Shown here: piece by piece, positions 47,478-56,939 of the stretch
Numbering within the stretch: position 1 is the first letter of the stretch
Layout: every line of letters begins with the position of its first letter
NCBI GenBank assembly: GCA_913050015.1
Contig: CAJXAZ010000001.1
Coordinates: 1 to 64,000 of the forward strand
DNA length: 64,000 nucleotides
Source: an uncultured Gammaproteobacteria bacterium
GTDB taxonomy: Bacteria > Pseudomonadota > Gammaproteobacteria > Magnimaribacterales > D2472
Direction of reading: 5' to 3'
The notes under the pieces: model-generated
Seen by the model: only the letters and a program-made list of their open reading frames with translations
Databases searched by the model: none
Told to the model about the DNA's origin: nothing
Program-made: the position numbers and the translations under genes

Positions 47478-48927
47478 TGAAATATTAGCAGTTGTTGACT
47501 CGGTCTCTAACGAGAAGGGGCTCGACAAAAATTTAATTTTTGCAGCTATAGAAGAGGCTATTGCTTCTGCGTCTCAAAGGCATTTTCACGAAGATGCTGA
47601 GCTATTTGTTAAAATCGATAGAGATACAGGGGAATACTCTACTCACAGGAATTGGCTTGTATTTGACGAAGCTGATGAAGAATTCCATTTAGAAACTCAT
47701 ATATCAAAAGACAATGCCGATCTTGATTTGGGTGAAACACATACAAAACAACAAGAAAATGTTCCATTTGGAAGAATCGAAACTCAAGCAGCAAGACAAG
47801 TTATGCTTCAGAAAGTTAGAGAAGCAGAGAGAGAGAAGGTAGTTTCACAATTCAAAAGTCAAAACAATCAATTGGTTAATGGAACTGTAAAAAGAGTAAC
47901 AAGAGACAATATAATCGTAGACATATCTCATGATGCAGAGGCTATTCTTCCGAGAGATAAGCTGATGCCAGGTGAAATTTATAAAATTAATGATCGCATA
48001 AGAGCTATATTACAAATTCAAGAAGTGGAAGGAAGGGGCGCTCAATTAATGTTAAATAGATCATGTCCTGAAATGGTTACTGAATTATTTGCTATAGAAG
48101 TTCCAGAAATAAGTGAAGATATTATAGAAATTAGAGGCATTGCAAGAGATGCGGGCTCAAGGTCTAAAATTGCTGTAAAAACAAATGACGGAAGAATAGA
48201 TCCAGTCGGAGCATGTGTCGGTATGCGAGGTTCCCGAGTTCAAGCAGTATCCTCAGAACTTGGAAATGAAAGAATAGATATTATTATTTATGACGATAAT
48301 CCAGCTCAACTAGTAATTAATGCGCTTGTCCCAGCTAAAGTCGAATCTATTGTTATGGATGAAAGTTCAAGATCTATGGATATAGCAGTTAATCAAGAAA
48401 ATCTAGCATTAGCTATTGGTTCAAGAGGCCAAAATATTAGATTAGCTTCTAGACTGGTAGGTTGGGAATTAAATATTGTTAGTAGCGAAGAGGCAGAAGC
48501 AAAGGTTAAAGTTGAAGAAACAGAGTTTCTTGCTAATCTTACAAGTAGCCTTTCTGTTTCTGATGAAATTGCAGAAAAAATTATTGCTCTTGGTTTATCC
48601 TCATTTGATGATATCGCTTATGCAGAAGATGCGGTATTTAAAGATTTTGTTGATAGTGAAGAGGAAATTCAAAGAATTAAGAGCTCTGCAGAGGATGCTG
48701 CTCTTATGGAAGCAATGGGAGCAATTACTGAAGAGGAAGGAAATGTTGAGTCATTAACAGATCTTAATCTGGAAGATGAAGATGTTCAAAAGCTTGCGAA
48801 CAAAGGCATTAAAAATAAAGATGACTTAGCGGAGCTTGCAGTTGATGAACTTCAAGAAATTATTGAAATTTCTTCAGATGATGCATCAAAAATGATAATG
48901 AAAGCTCGAGAGCACTGGTTTAATTAA
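47467..48927 (+). CDS. nusA: Transcription termination/antitermination factor NusA
   Basis: 486 aa from the ATG at 47467, which lies seven bases after an AAGGAG site; the ATG at 47461 is too close to it. N-terminal RNAP-binding domain (NEILAVVDSVSNEKGL), S1 domain (about 130-200), two KH domains (GACVGMRGSRVQAV; LAIGSRGQNIRLA) and two C-terminal acidic repeat domains (about 345-486). Pauses RNA polymerase and supports antitermination. Confidence 0.97.
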   Translation: MESNEILAVVDSVSNEKGLDKNLIFAAIEEAIASASQRHFHEDAELFVKIDRDTGEYSTHRNWLVFDEADEEFHLETHISKDNADLDLGETHTKQQENVPFGRIETQAARQVMLQKVREAEREKVVSQFKSQNNQLVNGTVKRVTRDNIIVDISHDAEAILPRDKLMPGEIYKINDRIRAILQIQEVEGRGAQLMLNRSCPEMVTELFAIEVPEISEDIIEIRGIARDAGSRSKIAVKTNDGRIDPVGACVGMRGSRVQAVSSELGNERIDIIIYDDNPAQLVINALVPAKVESIVMDESSRSMDIAVNQENLALAIGSRGQNIRLASRLVGWELNIVSSEEAEAKVKVEETEFLANLTSSLSVSDEIAEKIIALGLSSFDDIAYAEDAVFKDFVDSEEEIQRIKSSAEDAALMEAMGAITEEEGNVESLTDLNLEDEDVQKLANKGIKNKDDLAELAVDELQEIIEISSDDASKMIMKAREHWFN

Positions 48928-48947
48928 TCTAAAAAGGAATATATATT

Positions 48948-51227
48948 TTGACTTTAACTGTTAAAGATTTTGCTAAAACTCTAAAGATATCTGATGCAGC
49001 TCTAATAGAGCGCATGAAGACTGCTGGGCTTAGTCACTCTAAAAATACTGATGAGATAACAGCCTCTGATAAGCAGGCATTACTTAGATCCTTAAAAGGT
49101 GGGCAACCAGCACCGGCTCCTAAGCCTATGACTTCAGGATCTGGCGTAACAGTAACTTCAAAAGGAAAGGCTCCAATTGAAGCCACTGCACCAAGTAGGT
49201 ACTCTGATGACATTGAGGCGAAGAGAGCCGCAGCTTCTGGACAGCTTAAAGAACAACAAAAAATAAGAGAAGACCAATTAAAAGAAATAGCTAAAACAAA
49301 ACTAGAAGAGCAAAAAAGAAAAGACAAGTTTAAAAAACCTGAAGTTGTAAAATCCTCGGTTAAAGTAAATGTTAAGGACCAGCTTTCAAGCGCAGTCAAT
49401 GCATACAAAAGAAGAGAGGGATCTTTCCCTAAAAGCTCAGAACATAAATTTGAAGCTCCTACTGAGATTATAAAAAAAGATATTGAAGTTCCTACCACTA
49501 TTCAGGTCGGCGAGCTTGCTAAGCTAATGTCTCTTAAGGGAAATATTGTAGTTAAAAATTTAATGAGTCTCGGTGTTGTTGCAACAATAAACGATATGAT
49601 TGATCAAGAAACTGCAATCCTTGTAGTAGAAGAGATTGGCCATAATGCTGTTCCTTTAAAAGAAGAAAACTTTGAAGAAGATCTTGCAAACCTTATTACC
49701 TATAAAGATGAAGCAAGGCTAAGATCACCTGTTATTACTGTTATGGGTCACGTAGATCATGGCAAAACCACACTTTTAGACTTTATTAGAAAAACAAAAG
49801 TTGTTGATGGAGAGGCTGGAGGAATTACTCAGCATATTGGTGCTTACGAGGTAGAGACCTCGAAAGGTATGATAACTTTCATAGATACTCCAGGGCATGC
49901 TGCATTTTCTTCAATGAGAGCCAGGGGTGCCAACACGACCGATATAGTCATTTTAGTTGTTGCAGCTAATGATGGAATAAAACCACAAACAGAAGAGGCA
50001 ATTAATCATGCTAAAGCTGCTGGAGTATCAATAGTAGTAGCTATAAACAAAATAGATCTCGAAGGTGCGGATGTGGACAAGGTTAAAGGCGATCTAGCAG
50101 CTAAAGATTTAGCTCCTGAAGATTGGGGCGGCACAACACAAATGGTTCCAGTATCAGCATTAAAAGGTACCGGAGTAGATCAATTACTAGAAAGTGTTTC
50201 ACTTGAAGCTGAATTATTAGAGTTAAAGGCTCATTATGACGGACCAGCACAGGGTGTAGTTGTTGAGTCAGAGCTTGATAAATTTAGAGGTTCAATTGCT
50301 ACCTTCTTAATCCAAAATGGAACCTTGAAAGTTGGTGATATGGTTGCATCTGGTAATGCAGTAGGGAAGATTAAAAGTATTGTTAATAGCGATGGATCAA
50401 AAATTAAACAAGCAGGACCATCAGCAGCTGTTGAGGTTCTAGGACTAAGTAATGTTCCTAATGCAGGCGATCAGTTCCAGGTGGTAGACAATGATAAACA
50501 AGCTAGAGAAATTGCTGAATATAGAATTACTAAAGAAAAAGAAAGAAAGCTACTTAAACAAAAAGATGAATCCGCAGGAGATCTATTTGAATTACTAGGT
50601 AAAGAAAATACTAAAAAAGTACTTAATATTATTGTAAAAACAGATGTAGGCGGAACTTGTGAAGCAATAACAGCCTCTCTTCATGACTTAGGAAACGATT
50701 TAGCAAAAGTTAAAATTGTTTCAAGCGGCGTTGGTGGAATTTCAGAATCTGATGCAAATTTAGCAGTAGCTGTTGACGCAATAATCATAGGCTTTAATGT
50801 AAGAGCCGATAACGCAGCAAAGAAAATTATAGAAGATGAGTCAATACCCCTTAATTACCATAGTATTATTTATGAATTACTAGATGATGTTAAAGCTAGA
50901 ATGAGTGGATTATTAGATCCTATTGTTAGAGAAGAGATTGTCGGAACTGCTCAGGTACTAGAAGTATTTAGCTCACCTAAATTTGGTCAAATAGCAGGTT
51001 GTAATGTAATTGAAGGAACTGTTCTTAGGAATAAACCAGTTAGGGTTTTAAGAGATGATATTGTAATTCATGAAGGTGAGCTAGATTCATTAAGAAGATT
51101 TAAAGAAGATGTTAATGAAGTTAGAAATGGAAGTGAATGTGGTATGGGTATTAAAAACTACAAAGACATCAAGCCTGGCGATAAAATCGAAGTTTATGAT
51201 AGAAAAGAAGAATCTCAATCAATGTAA
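48948..51227 (+). CDS. infB: Translation initiation factor IF-2
   Basis: 759 aa. GTPase that delivers fMet-tRNA to the 30S P site. The N-terminal region is short and Lys/Glu-rich (about 60-170). G1 GHVDHGKT is near 267-274, G3 DTPGH and G4 NKID are clear. Domains II-IV follow to the fMet-binding C2 domain. TTG start with AGGA nine bases upstream. The initiator tRNA is encoded in the same operon. Confidence 0.97.
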   Translation: MTLTVKDFAKTLKISDAALIERMKTAGLSHSKNTDEITASDKQALLRSLKGGQPAPAPKPMTSGSGVTVTSKGKAPIEATAPSRYSDDIEAKRAAASGQLKEQQKIREDQLKEIAKTKLEEQKRKDKFKKPEVVKSSVKVNVKDQLSSAVNAYKRREGSFPKSSEHKFEAPTEIIKKDIEVPTTIQVGELAKLMSLKGNIVVKNLMSLGVVATINDMIDQETAILVVEEIGHNAVPLKEENFEEDLANLITYKDEARLRSPVITVMGHVDHGKTTLLDFIRKTKVVDGEAGGITQHIGAYEVETSKGMITFIDTPGHAAFSSMRARGANTTDIVILVVAANDGIKPQTEEAINHAKAAGVSIVVAINKIDLEGADVDKVKGDLAAKDLAPEDWGGTTQMVPVSALKGTGVDQLLESVSLEAELLELKAHYDGPAQGVVVESELDKFRGSIATFLIQNGTLKVGDMVASGNAVGKIKSIVNSDGSKIKQAGPSAAVEVLGLSNVPNAGDQFQVVDNDKQAREIAEYRITKEKERKLLKQKDESAGDLFELLGKENTKKVLNIIVKTDVGGTCEAITASLHDLGNDLAKVKIVSSGVGGISESDANLAVAVDAIIIGFNVRADNAAKKIIEDESIPLNYHSIIYELLDDVKARMSGLLDPIVREEIVGTAQVLEVFSSPKFGQIAGCNVIEGTVLRNKPVRVLRDDIVIHEGELDSLRRFKEDVNEVRNGSECGMGIKNYKDIKPGDKIEVYDRKEESQSM

Positions 51228-51236
51228 TAGATTTTA

Positions 51237-51581
51237 ATGTCATCACTAAGATCAGAAAAAGTAGCGGATGTCCTTAGAAAAGAAATTTCTTTAATAATAA
51301 ATAAAGAAACTAAAGATCCTAGGCTGCAAAATATAAATATTACTGCTGTGAAGGTATCTGATGATATCGGTCATGCTACTGTTTTTTATACACTGATAGG
51401 CGAGTCAATAATAAAAAGTGAAAGCACTCTAGATAAAAAGGTTCTTAAGAAATTTAGCGGCATGGTTAGATCTAAGCTTTCAAAAACCATGCAAATAAGA
51501 AGAGTTCCAGTAATTAATTTTAGGTTCGATGAGAGTGTTGAGTACTCTGACAATATTGAAACTCTTTTAAAGAATCTATAA
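51237..51581 (+). CDS. rbfA: Ribosome-binding factor A
   Basis: 114 aa KH-fold protein for late 16S maturation. SLRSEKVADVLRKEISLIIN (2-21), TKDPRLQNINITAVKVSDD and the C-terminal RRVPVINFRFDESVEYSDNIE are clear family segments. Ten bases after infB and two before truB. Confidence 0.96.
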   Translation: MSSLRSEKVADVLRKEISLIINKETKDPRLQNINITAVKVSDDIGHATVFYTLIGESIIKSESTLDKKVLKKFSGMVRSKLSKTMQIRRVPVINFRFDESVEYSDNIETLLKNL

Positions 51582-51583
51582 TA

Positions 51584-52423
51584 ATGGACGGCTTTCTTCT
51601 AGCCTTCAAAGAAAAAGGTATAAGCTCTAATCGCTTAGTTCAAGAGGTCAAGAGATCTCTTTCACTTAAAAAAGTTGGTCATCTTGGTACATTAGATCCA
51701 ATGGCAGAGGGATTGGTTATTCTTGCAATCAATAGGGCAACTAGATTCTCATCTTTCTTTTTGGAATCTGATAAATCATATATAGCTGGAATTACCTTTG
51801 GAACAAAAACAGATACTGATGATGCTATGGGGCAGGTCATCGAATCTTCAGAGATAATACCTAAAGAAAAGGATATTAATGAGGCTTTAGAGTCTTTTAT
51901 TGGTGAATCTATGCAGGTAGCTCCTTTTTTTTCTGCTCTAAAATTTAAAGGAAAGCCTCTATACAAGTACGCACGTGAAGGTGAGTTTATTTCTAAACCC
52001 CCTAGGTATATCAATATATTTTCTATCAAAGACATAAGTCACGATGTCAATTCCTGTTCTTTATCTATTCATTGCTCAAAGGGAACATATATTCGATCTA
52101 TTGCGCGAGATCTTGGAGATAAAATCGGTTGCGGAGCCCACCTGTCATCATTAACAAGAACTTCACAGGGTAGTTTCAGCTATTTAGAGGCTAAAAAACC
52201 TGAGGCGATAAATATAGATCAACTTATATCAATAGAATCAGCTTTTAATAACTTTCATGATATTCACCTTGATCCCGATCAAACAAAAAATTTTAGTAAT
52301 GGTGTGAAAATCTTAGATATTGATCATGAAAATAATTATTATAAAATTTATGATTATTCATCGAAATTTCTTGGACTAGGTGTGGTATCTGAATCTGTCT
52401 TAGCCCTTAAACGACTTGTTTAA
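51584..52423 (+). CDS. truB: tRNA pseudouridine-55 synthase
   Basis: 279 aa. Makes pseudouridine 55 in the T loop of tRNAs. Catalytic Asp is in GHLGTLDPMAEGLVIL (about 32-47). SDKSYIAGITFGTKTDTDDAMG and SKGTYIRSIARDLG follow. About 35 residues shorter than E. coli TruB, chiefly in the C-terminal PUA-like region. Confidence 0.96.
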   Translation: MDGFLLAFKEKGISSNRLVQEVKRSLSLKKVGHLGTLDPMAEGLVILAINRATRFSSFFLESDKSYIAGITFGTKTDTDDAMGQVIESSEIIPKEKDINEALESFIGESMQVAPFFSALKFKGKPLYKYAREGEFISKPPRYINIFSIKDISHDVNSCSLSIHCSKGTYIRSIARDLGDKIGCGAHLSSLTRTSQGSFSYLEAKKPEAINIDQLISIESAFNNFHDIHLDPDQTKNFSNGVKILDIDHENNYYKIYDYSSKFLGLGVVSESVLALKRLV

Positions 52424-52460
52424 TGGGGTAATAAGTTATAAGATTCGCACGCTTACTTTA

Positions 52461-52497
52461 GTTGTACGAGGTTTGCATCAATTAATGAATGTACAAC
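52461..52497 (+). promoter_or_regulatory. Leader hairpin before rpsO (candidate S15 autoregulatory site)
   Basis: GTTGTAC (52461-52467) pairs with GTACAAC (52491-52497). The 23-base loop can form a further short stem (CAT/ATG around CAATTA). The ribosome site GAGGA begins at 52498, directly on the 3' arm, 9 bases before the ATG. S15 represses its own mRNA through leader structures in several bacteria; whether this one binds S15 is an inference. Confidence 0.5.
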
Positions 52498-52510
52498 GAG
52501 GAATATAAAT

Positions 52511-52780
52511 ATGGCACTTTTAGCTCAAGAAAAAGAAAAAATCGTTGGAAAATTTCAAAGAACTGATAACGACACTGGATCCCCAGAGGTTCAAATTGCG
52601 TTGTTAACTGAAAATATCAATAAATTACAAAGTCATTTTAAAGAACATAAAAAAGACCACCATTCAAGAACAGGTTTAATCAGAATGGTAAATCTAAGAA
52701 GAAAACTTTTAGCCTATCTAAAGAGAAAAAATTTAGAAAGTTACGCAGAGGTTATTAAGCAATTAAAGCTTAGAGGTTAA
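52511..52780 (+). CDS. rpsO: 30S ribosomal protein S15
   Basis: 89 aa, exact family length. Binds the central domain three-way junction of 16S r[22 protein letters not shown] (21-39), [22 protein letters not shown] (46-67, rRNA contact) and [21 protein letters not shown] are typical. Precedes pnp by 23 bases. Confidence 0.98.
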   Translation: MALLAQEKEKIVGKFQRTDNDTGSPEVQIALLTENINKLQSHFKEHKKDHHSRTGLIRMVNLRRKLLAYLKRKNLESYAEVIKQLKLRG

Positions 52781-52803
52781 TATCAAACATAAAAAGGAAA
52801 ATC

Positions 52804-54960
52804 GTGGAAAATAATAAATTAGAATCTACATCAGTAGAATTTCAGTACGGAAATCAACTAGTAAAACTAGAGACAAATAAAGTTGCAAGACAAACGACTG
52901 CAGCAGTTGTCGTTACAATAGGTGACTTAGTTGTTTTAACAACTGTAGTTGCAAGAAAGGAAGCAGATCCTAAAAAGGACTTCTTTCCATTAGCAGTCTT
53001 TTATCAAGAAAAATTTTATGCAACAGGAACAATTCCTGGTGGATTTTTTAAAAGAGAAGCTCGACCAACAGAAAGAGAAACATTAACATCTAGGCTTATA
53101 GACAGACCAATTAGACCTCTTTTCCCAGAAGGGTTTAAGAATGAGGTTCAAATATTCTGTACTGTAATGTCTTCAGGAAAAGAGCAAAACCCTGATATTG
53201 CATCAATGATAGGCGCATCTGCTGCACTATGTGTTGCCGGAGTTCCATTCGATGGACCAATGGGAGCGGCAAGAGTGGGCTTTGTAGATGGTAACTATGT
53301 TTTAAACCCATCTTATGCTGAACTAGAAAATTCATATTTAGATATGGTAGTAGCTGGAACTGAGAAAGCTGTTCTTATGGTAGAGTCAGAAGCTAAAGAG
53401 CTTAATGAAGATTTAATGTTAGGAGCTGTCCTATTCGGACATCAGGAAATGCAAGCAGTTGTAAAGGCCTGTACTGAATTAAAGCAAAAAGCAGGTAAAG
53501 AAGATTGGGTTGTTAAAGTAGATGAAGAAACACCAGTTTACTCTGCAGAACTTTCTGAGAAATATACAGATCAAATTACTGCAGCGTTCGCTATCAAAGA
53601 TAAAACTGAAAGAACGGCTGCAATAGGCGTCATAAAACAAGACATAGTTAGCTCATATCCTGATGCTGATGATATTCAACTAGGAAAGGTCTTAGGTGCA
53701 TTTAAAAGTCTTGAAAAGGATATAGTAAGAAAAAATATTTTAAGTAATCAGCCTAGAATAGATGGAAGAGATGCAGACACAGTAAGACCAATATTTATTG
53801 AGACTGGGATCCTTCCAAGTACTCATGGCTCATCATTATTTACTAGAGGAGAAACTCAAGCGATTGTTGTTGCAACCTTAGGATCATCTAGAGATGCTCA
53901 AAGAATTGAGTCTATAGAAGGTCAAAGTACTGATAACTTTATGCTTCATTACAACTTCCCTGCATATAGTGTTGGTGAAATTGGAATGCCTTTAGGACCA
54001 AAAAGAAGAGAGATTGGTCACGGTAACTTAGCTAAAAGAGCAATAAAAGCAGTTCTACCTGATGTAGAAGATTTTGGTTATACATTAAGAGTGGTATCTG
54101 AGATTACTGAATCAAATGGTTCTAGTTCTATGGCTTCTGTTTGCGGTACATCTTTATCACTAATGGATGCAGGCGTACCAATATCTAGTCCAGTTGCAGG
54201 TATTGCAATGGGTCTTATTAAGGAAGGTGATGATTTTGCTGTTCTTACAGATATTCTAGGAGATGAAGATCACCTAGGCGATATGGACTTCAAAGTAGCT
54301 GGAACAGAAAATGGAATTACAGCTCTTCAAATGGATATTAAAATCCAAGGTATTGATGAAGCTATAATGGAAGCAGCATTAACAAAGGCGAAGGTAGCTA
54401 TTACTCATATTCTTGGGATTATGAATGACGCTATTTCTAAGCCTAAAGAATTATCTGAAAATGCTCCTGCTATGAAAACATTCATGGTTAACAAGGATAA
54501 AATTAAAGAGATTATTGGTAAAGGCGGCGCTGTAATCAAGGGTATGCAAGAAAAAACAGGTGCTACTGTTGATGTGAGTGATGATGGTACTGTTTCAGTA
54601 TTTGGTCAAAATCAAACATCAATGCAAGAATGTCTAGCAATCATTGAGGGTATATTAGAAGAACCAGAATTAAATAAGGTATACAAAGGAACTGTAGTCA
54701 AGATTGTAGACTTCGGAGCATTTGTAAATATCCTACCTGGTAAAGATGGTCTTCTTCATATTTCTGAAATCTCAGCAGAGAGAACAGAAGATGTAAATGC
54801 TGTACTCTCTGAAGGTCAAGAACTTGATGTTAAGTTAATTGGTTTTGATAGAGGTAAGATGAAATTATCTCTTAAAGCATTAGCTAAAGCTGAAGAACCT
54901 GAAGTTAAAGCAGAGGAAACTGAAGAGGCTCCTCAAGAAGATCAAGAAGAACAAGAATAA
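52804..54960 (+). CDS. pnp: Polyribonucleotide nucleotidyltransferase (PNPase)
   Basis: 718 aa. Phosphorolytic 3'-5' exoribonuclease of the degradosome. Two RNase PH domains with [20 protein letters not shown] in the first and [16 protein letters not shown] in the second, then KH ([20 protein letters not shown], about 562-581) and S1 ([20 protein letters not shown], about 624-643). The tail after residue 695 is almost wholly acidic. GTG start with AAGGAAAA site. Confidence 0.97.
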   Translation: MENNKLESTSVEFQYGNQLVKLETNKVARQTTAAVVVTIGDLVVLTTVVARKEADPKKDFFPLAVFYQEKFYATGTIPGGFFKREARPTERETLTSRLIDRPIRPLFPEGFKNEVQIFCTVMSSGKEQNPDIASMIGASAALCVAGVPFDGPMGAARVGFVDGNYVLNPSYAELENSYLDMVVAGTEKAVLMVESEAKELNEDLMLGAVLFGHQEMQAVVKACTELKQKAGKEDWVVKVDEETPVYSAELSEKYTDQITAAFAIKDKTERTAAIGVIKQDIVSSYPDADDIQLGKVLGAFKSLEKDIVRKNILSNQPRIDGRDADTVRPIFIETGILPSTHGSSLFTRGETQAIVVATLGSSRDAQRIESIEGQSTDNFMLHYNFPAYSVGEIGMPLGPKRREIGHGNLAKRAIKAVLPDVEDFGYTLRVVSEITESNGSSSMASVCGTSLSLMDAGVPISSPVAGIAMGLIKEGDDFAVLTDILGDEDHLGDMDFKVAGTENGITALQMDIKIQGIDEAIMEAALTKAKVAITHILGIMNDAISKPKELSENAPAMKTFMVNKDKIKEIIGKGGAVIKGMQEKTGATVDVSDDGTVSVFGQNQTSMQECLAIIEGILEEPELNKVYKGTVVKIVDFGAFVNILPGKDGLLHISEISAERTEDVNAVLSEGQELDVKLIGFDRGKMKLSLKALAKAEEPEVKAEETEEAPQEDQEEQE

Positions 54961-54983
54961 ACCACTTCTTAGAGTCTTATTTT

Positions 54984-55022
54984 AAAAATCCTAGAAAGTC
55001 AAATTTCTAGGATTTTTTTTTT
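54984..55022 (+). terminator. Rho-independent terminator after pnp
   Basis: Ten-pair stem ATCCTAGAAA (54988-54997) with TTTCTAGGAT (55004-55013), loop of six, followed by nine T. Preceded by A's that extend the stem. Ends the rimP-to-pnp operon. Confidence 0.9.
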
Positions 55023-55102
55023 CACAAAATTTGCCCCTTTCAACAATATATGGTCTTATATAGGCTGTAAATCATAAATAAATACCTGTAGGGGGGAATA
55101 TT

Positions 55103-55318
55103 ATGGATAATGCATGGAAGATGATAGGCGACTTAGTTAGTAATTTAACTAGTGTCATAGTTGGAATTTTAGGACTAGGAATTGTCGGAAGCTTAGCTTT
55201 TGGCGACATGCTAGGACTTGACGTAATTGGTAATATAACGGCTCTTGTTGAAACGTTAGCTACTAATGGCGTTGTTGGACTTCTTGTTCTAGCAGTTCTT
55301 ATGAGCCTAGTTAAGTAA
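55103..55318 (+). CDS. Small two-helix membrane protein of unknown function (paralogue A)
   Basis: 71 aa, function not recognised. Hydrophobic helices at about 16-34 and 54-70 are separated by a short amphipathic stretch (GLDVIGNITALVETL). It begins MDNAWKMIGDLV and ends in a single Lys. The ribosome site AGGGGGGAA six bases before the ATG is the strongest in the window, and its own terminator follows at once, so a highly expressed one-gene transcript is likely. A possible promoter (TTGCCC at 55031, TTATAT at 55056) has a poor 19-base spacer. Resembles the next gene in length, layout and motifs (FG, VxxN[IV]T, LS-x-[VL]K). Confidence 0.85.
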   Translation: MDNAWKMIGDLVSNLTSVIVGILGLGIVGSLAFGDMLGLDVIGNITALVETLATNGVVGLLVLAVLMSLVK

Positions 55319-55331
55319 TACTTAACAAACT

Positions 55332-55367
55332 GTTAAGAAGGGCTTAGACCCTTCTTAACTTTTTTTA
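55332..55367 (+). terminator. Strong terminator between the two small membrane protein genes
   Basis: Perfect 11-pair stem GTTAAGAAGGG (55332-55342) and CCCTTCTTAAC (55349-55359) with loop CTTAGA, then eight T. It starts 14 bases after the first gene's stop and ends ten bases before the second gene's ATG. Confidence 0.92.
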
Positions 55368-55376
55368 AATAAAAAT

Positions 55377-55610
55377 ATGAATTTTAAAGTCACACTAACA
55401 AGTCTCACAACATTTCTTAATAAAGTAACAAAACTATTAATACCTTTGGTTTTAGTTTCATTGCTTCTAGGTATTATTTTTGGAACAGAGACTCCTTTTG
55501 TAGGAGATGTATATAAGAATGTAACTGATATTTTAAATATGCTTGGAGAGGATGCTCTTCTTGCCTTAATATCACTAGTTATAATTCTTTCATATCTTAA
55601 AAAAGACTAA
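55377..55610 (+). CDS. Small two-helix membrane protein of unknown function (paralogue B)
   Basis: 77 aa, function not recognised. Helices at about 19-36 and 59-74, with GTETPFVGDVYKNVTDILNML between. It matches paralogue A by eye: IFG/AFG at the end of helix 1, VYKNVT/VIGNIT, then a hydrophobic helix ending LSYLK/MSLVK. The start lies ten bases after the upstream terminator's T run with no good ribosome site, so it is probably translated from read-through transcripts at a lower level. It ends in KKD. Confidence 0.75.
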   Translation: MNFKVTLTSLTTFLNKVTKLLIPLVLVSLLLGIIFGTETPFVGDVYKNVTDILNMLGEDALLALISLVIILSYLKKD

Positions 55611-55634
55611 GCTAAATTTACTTTTTGCTTAGAT

Positions 55635-55655
55635 AAAAAAGATCCCATCTTTTTT
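55635..55655. terminator. AT-rich hairpin after paralogue B
   Basis: AAAAAAGAT (55635-55643), loop CCC, ATCTTTTTT (55647-55655): nine pairs with a T-rich 3' arm. It can work on either strand. Confidence 0.6.
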
Positions 55656-55679
55656 AACCTCATAACTATATTAAAAACG

Positions 55680-55698
55680 AAGTCCCAAGGGCTTTTTT
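55680..55698. terminator. Second hairpin, likely terminator for tRNA-Met on the minus strand
   Basis: AAG-CCC pairs with GGG-CTT around loop AA with one bulged T, followed on + by TTTTT and on - by CGTTTTT. It sits 18 bases past the 3' end of tRNA-Met. Confidence 0.5.
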
Positions 55699-55715
55699 AT
55701 TTTATATCTAAGTAA

Positions 55716-55792
55716 TGGTGGTTGTGGGTGGACTTGAACCACCGACCCCGGCATTATGAATGCCGTGCTCTAACCAGCTGAGCTACACAACC
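55716..55792 (-). tRNA. tRNA-Met, elongator (anticodon CAT)
   Basis: 77 nt, CCA encoded, acceptor GGTTGTG/CACAACC. Anticodon arm CGGCA-TTCATAA-TGCCG. Fully paired 1-72 and no GGG/CCC stem, so not the initiator. D-loop AGCTCAGCTGGTTAGAGCA resembles elongator Met; a CAU tRNA-Ile2 (TilS substrate) is less likely but not excluded by anticodon alone. Lies after ychF with its own promoter. Confidence 0.93.
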
Positions 55793-55801
55793 AATCGTAG
55801 A

Positions 55802-55829
55802 ATGATAAGTCCTAGATTCTAAGAGTCAA
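55802..55829 (-). promoter_or_regulatory. Promoter for tRNA-Met
   Basis: On the minus strand TTGACT (55829-55824), 16 bases, TATCAT (55807-55802), each one base from consensus. Transcription would start about 55795, three bases before the tRNA. Confidence 0.65.
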
Positions 55830-55849
55830 TATTTTTTTATTAAATTAGT

Positions 55850-56938
55850 TTAAACATTAAATTTAAAGTGAATAACATCTCCATCCTTAACGATGTACTC
55901 TTTTCCTTCAAGCCTAAGTTTTCCTTTTTCTTTTGCACCTGACTCGCCATTACATTCAATATAATCATTGAACGCAATTATCTCAGCTTTAATAAACCCT
56001 CTTTCAAAATCAGTATGAATTACACCAGCTGCATTAGGAGCTGTAGCATTACTTTTAATTGTCCATGCTCGTATCTCCTGAGGTCCTGCAGTGAAATATG
56101 TTTGCAACCCTAGAATTTCATACCCTTTAAAGATAATCTTGTTTAGAACAGGCTCATCCATCTCCATGAGCTCTAAGTATTCGTTCCTTTCTGCATCATC
56201 TAGTAATGATATTTCTTGCTCAATCTTTATGGATGTTGGTATTACTGTACTTCCAGATTTTTTTGCAAATTCTTCAAGATCATTTAATTTTTTTGTTGAA
56301 GATCCATCATCTGATATATTTGCAATATAAAAAGTTGGCTTAGAACTAAGTAGTTGATAACTATTAAGTACAATTTTACTCTCTTCATCAAAATCATTAA
56401 TATTTATTAAGTTCCCTTGATCTAATTCACTTTTAATTTTTACTAAAACTTCATGTTCTAATTTATTTTTCTTATCATTTGTCTTCAGAAGCTTTTCACA
56501 TTTTGTTAATCTTTTAGTTACAGTCTCTAGATCTGAAAATATTAACTCTAAGTTAATTATTTCAGCATCCCTTATAGGATCAATTGAGCCATCTACATGT
56601 GTTACGTTATCATCATCGAAGCATCTAACTACATGAGCAAGAGCGTTCATTTCTCTTATATTTGAAAGAAAGGCATTGCCTAGACCTTCTCCTTTAGAAG
56701 CTCCTTTAACTAAGCCAGCAATATCAACAAGATCTAAACTTGCTGGAATAATTTTCTTTGAATCAACAATATCATTAATATTTTTTAATCTTTTGTCTGG
56801 AAGAGCTACCTTGCCAACATTTGGCTCTATGGTGCAAAAGGGAAAATTTTCTGCTGGTATTGAGGATTTTGTTAATGCATTAAATAAAGTAGATTTTCCA
56901 ACATTCGGAAGCCCAACTATCCCACATTTGAAACCCAT
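55850..56938 (-). CDS. ychF: Redox-regulated ATPase YchF (Obg family)
   Basis: 362 aa. P-loop GLPNVGKSTLFNALTKS (8-24) and DIAGLVKGASKGEGLGNAFL (about 69-88), but the NKxD motif is replaced, which in this family shifts preference to ATP. C-terminal TGS domain (RAWTIKSNATAPNAAGVIHTDFERGFIKAEI). Associates with ribosomes and stress responses in relatives. One base after pth; the pth-ychF pair is conserved. Confidence 0.97.
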   Translation of the reverse strand: MGFKCGIVGLPNVGKSTLFNALTKSSIPAENFPFCTIEPNVGKVALPDKRLKNINDIVDSKKIIPASLDLVDIAGLVKGASKGEGLGNAFLSNIREMNALAHVVRCFDDDNVTHVDGSIDPIRDAEIINLELIFSDLETVTKRLTKCEKLLKTNDKKNKLEHEVLVKIKSELDQGNLININDFDEESKIVLNSYQLLSSKPTFYIANISDDGSSTKKLNDLEEFAKKSGSTVIPTSIKIEQEISLLDDAERNEYLELMEMDEPVLNKIIFKGYEILGLQTYFTAGPQEIRAWTIKSNATAPNAAGVIHTDFERGFIKAEIIAFNDYIECNGESGAKEKGKLRLEGKEYIVKDGDVIHFKFNV

Positions 56939-56939
56939 A

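Noticed and set aside
49034..49498. 154-codon open frame on the minus strand inside infB
   Set aside because: Antisense to the Lys/Glu-rich IF-2 N-terminal region; the composition (Ser/Leu/Phe) is the mirror of that, no start signals.
55611..55715. A third small gene or ncRNA between paralogue B and tRNA-Met
   Set aside because: Only two hairpins with T runs and AT-rich sequence are visible; no start codon with ribosome site and frame of useful length.
55716..55792. tRNA-Ile2 (CAU) instead of tRNA-Met
   Set aside because: The D arm and GGGGTC variable region match elongator Met better; kept as Met, though anticodon alone cannot settle it.
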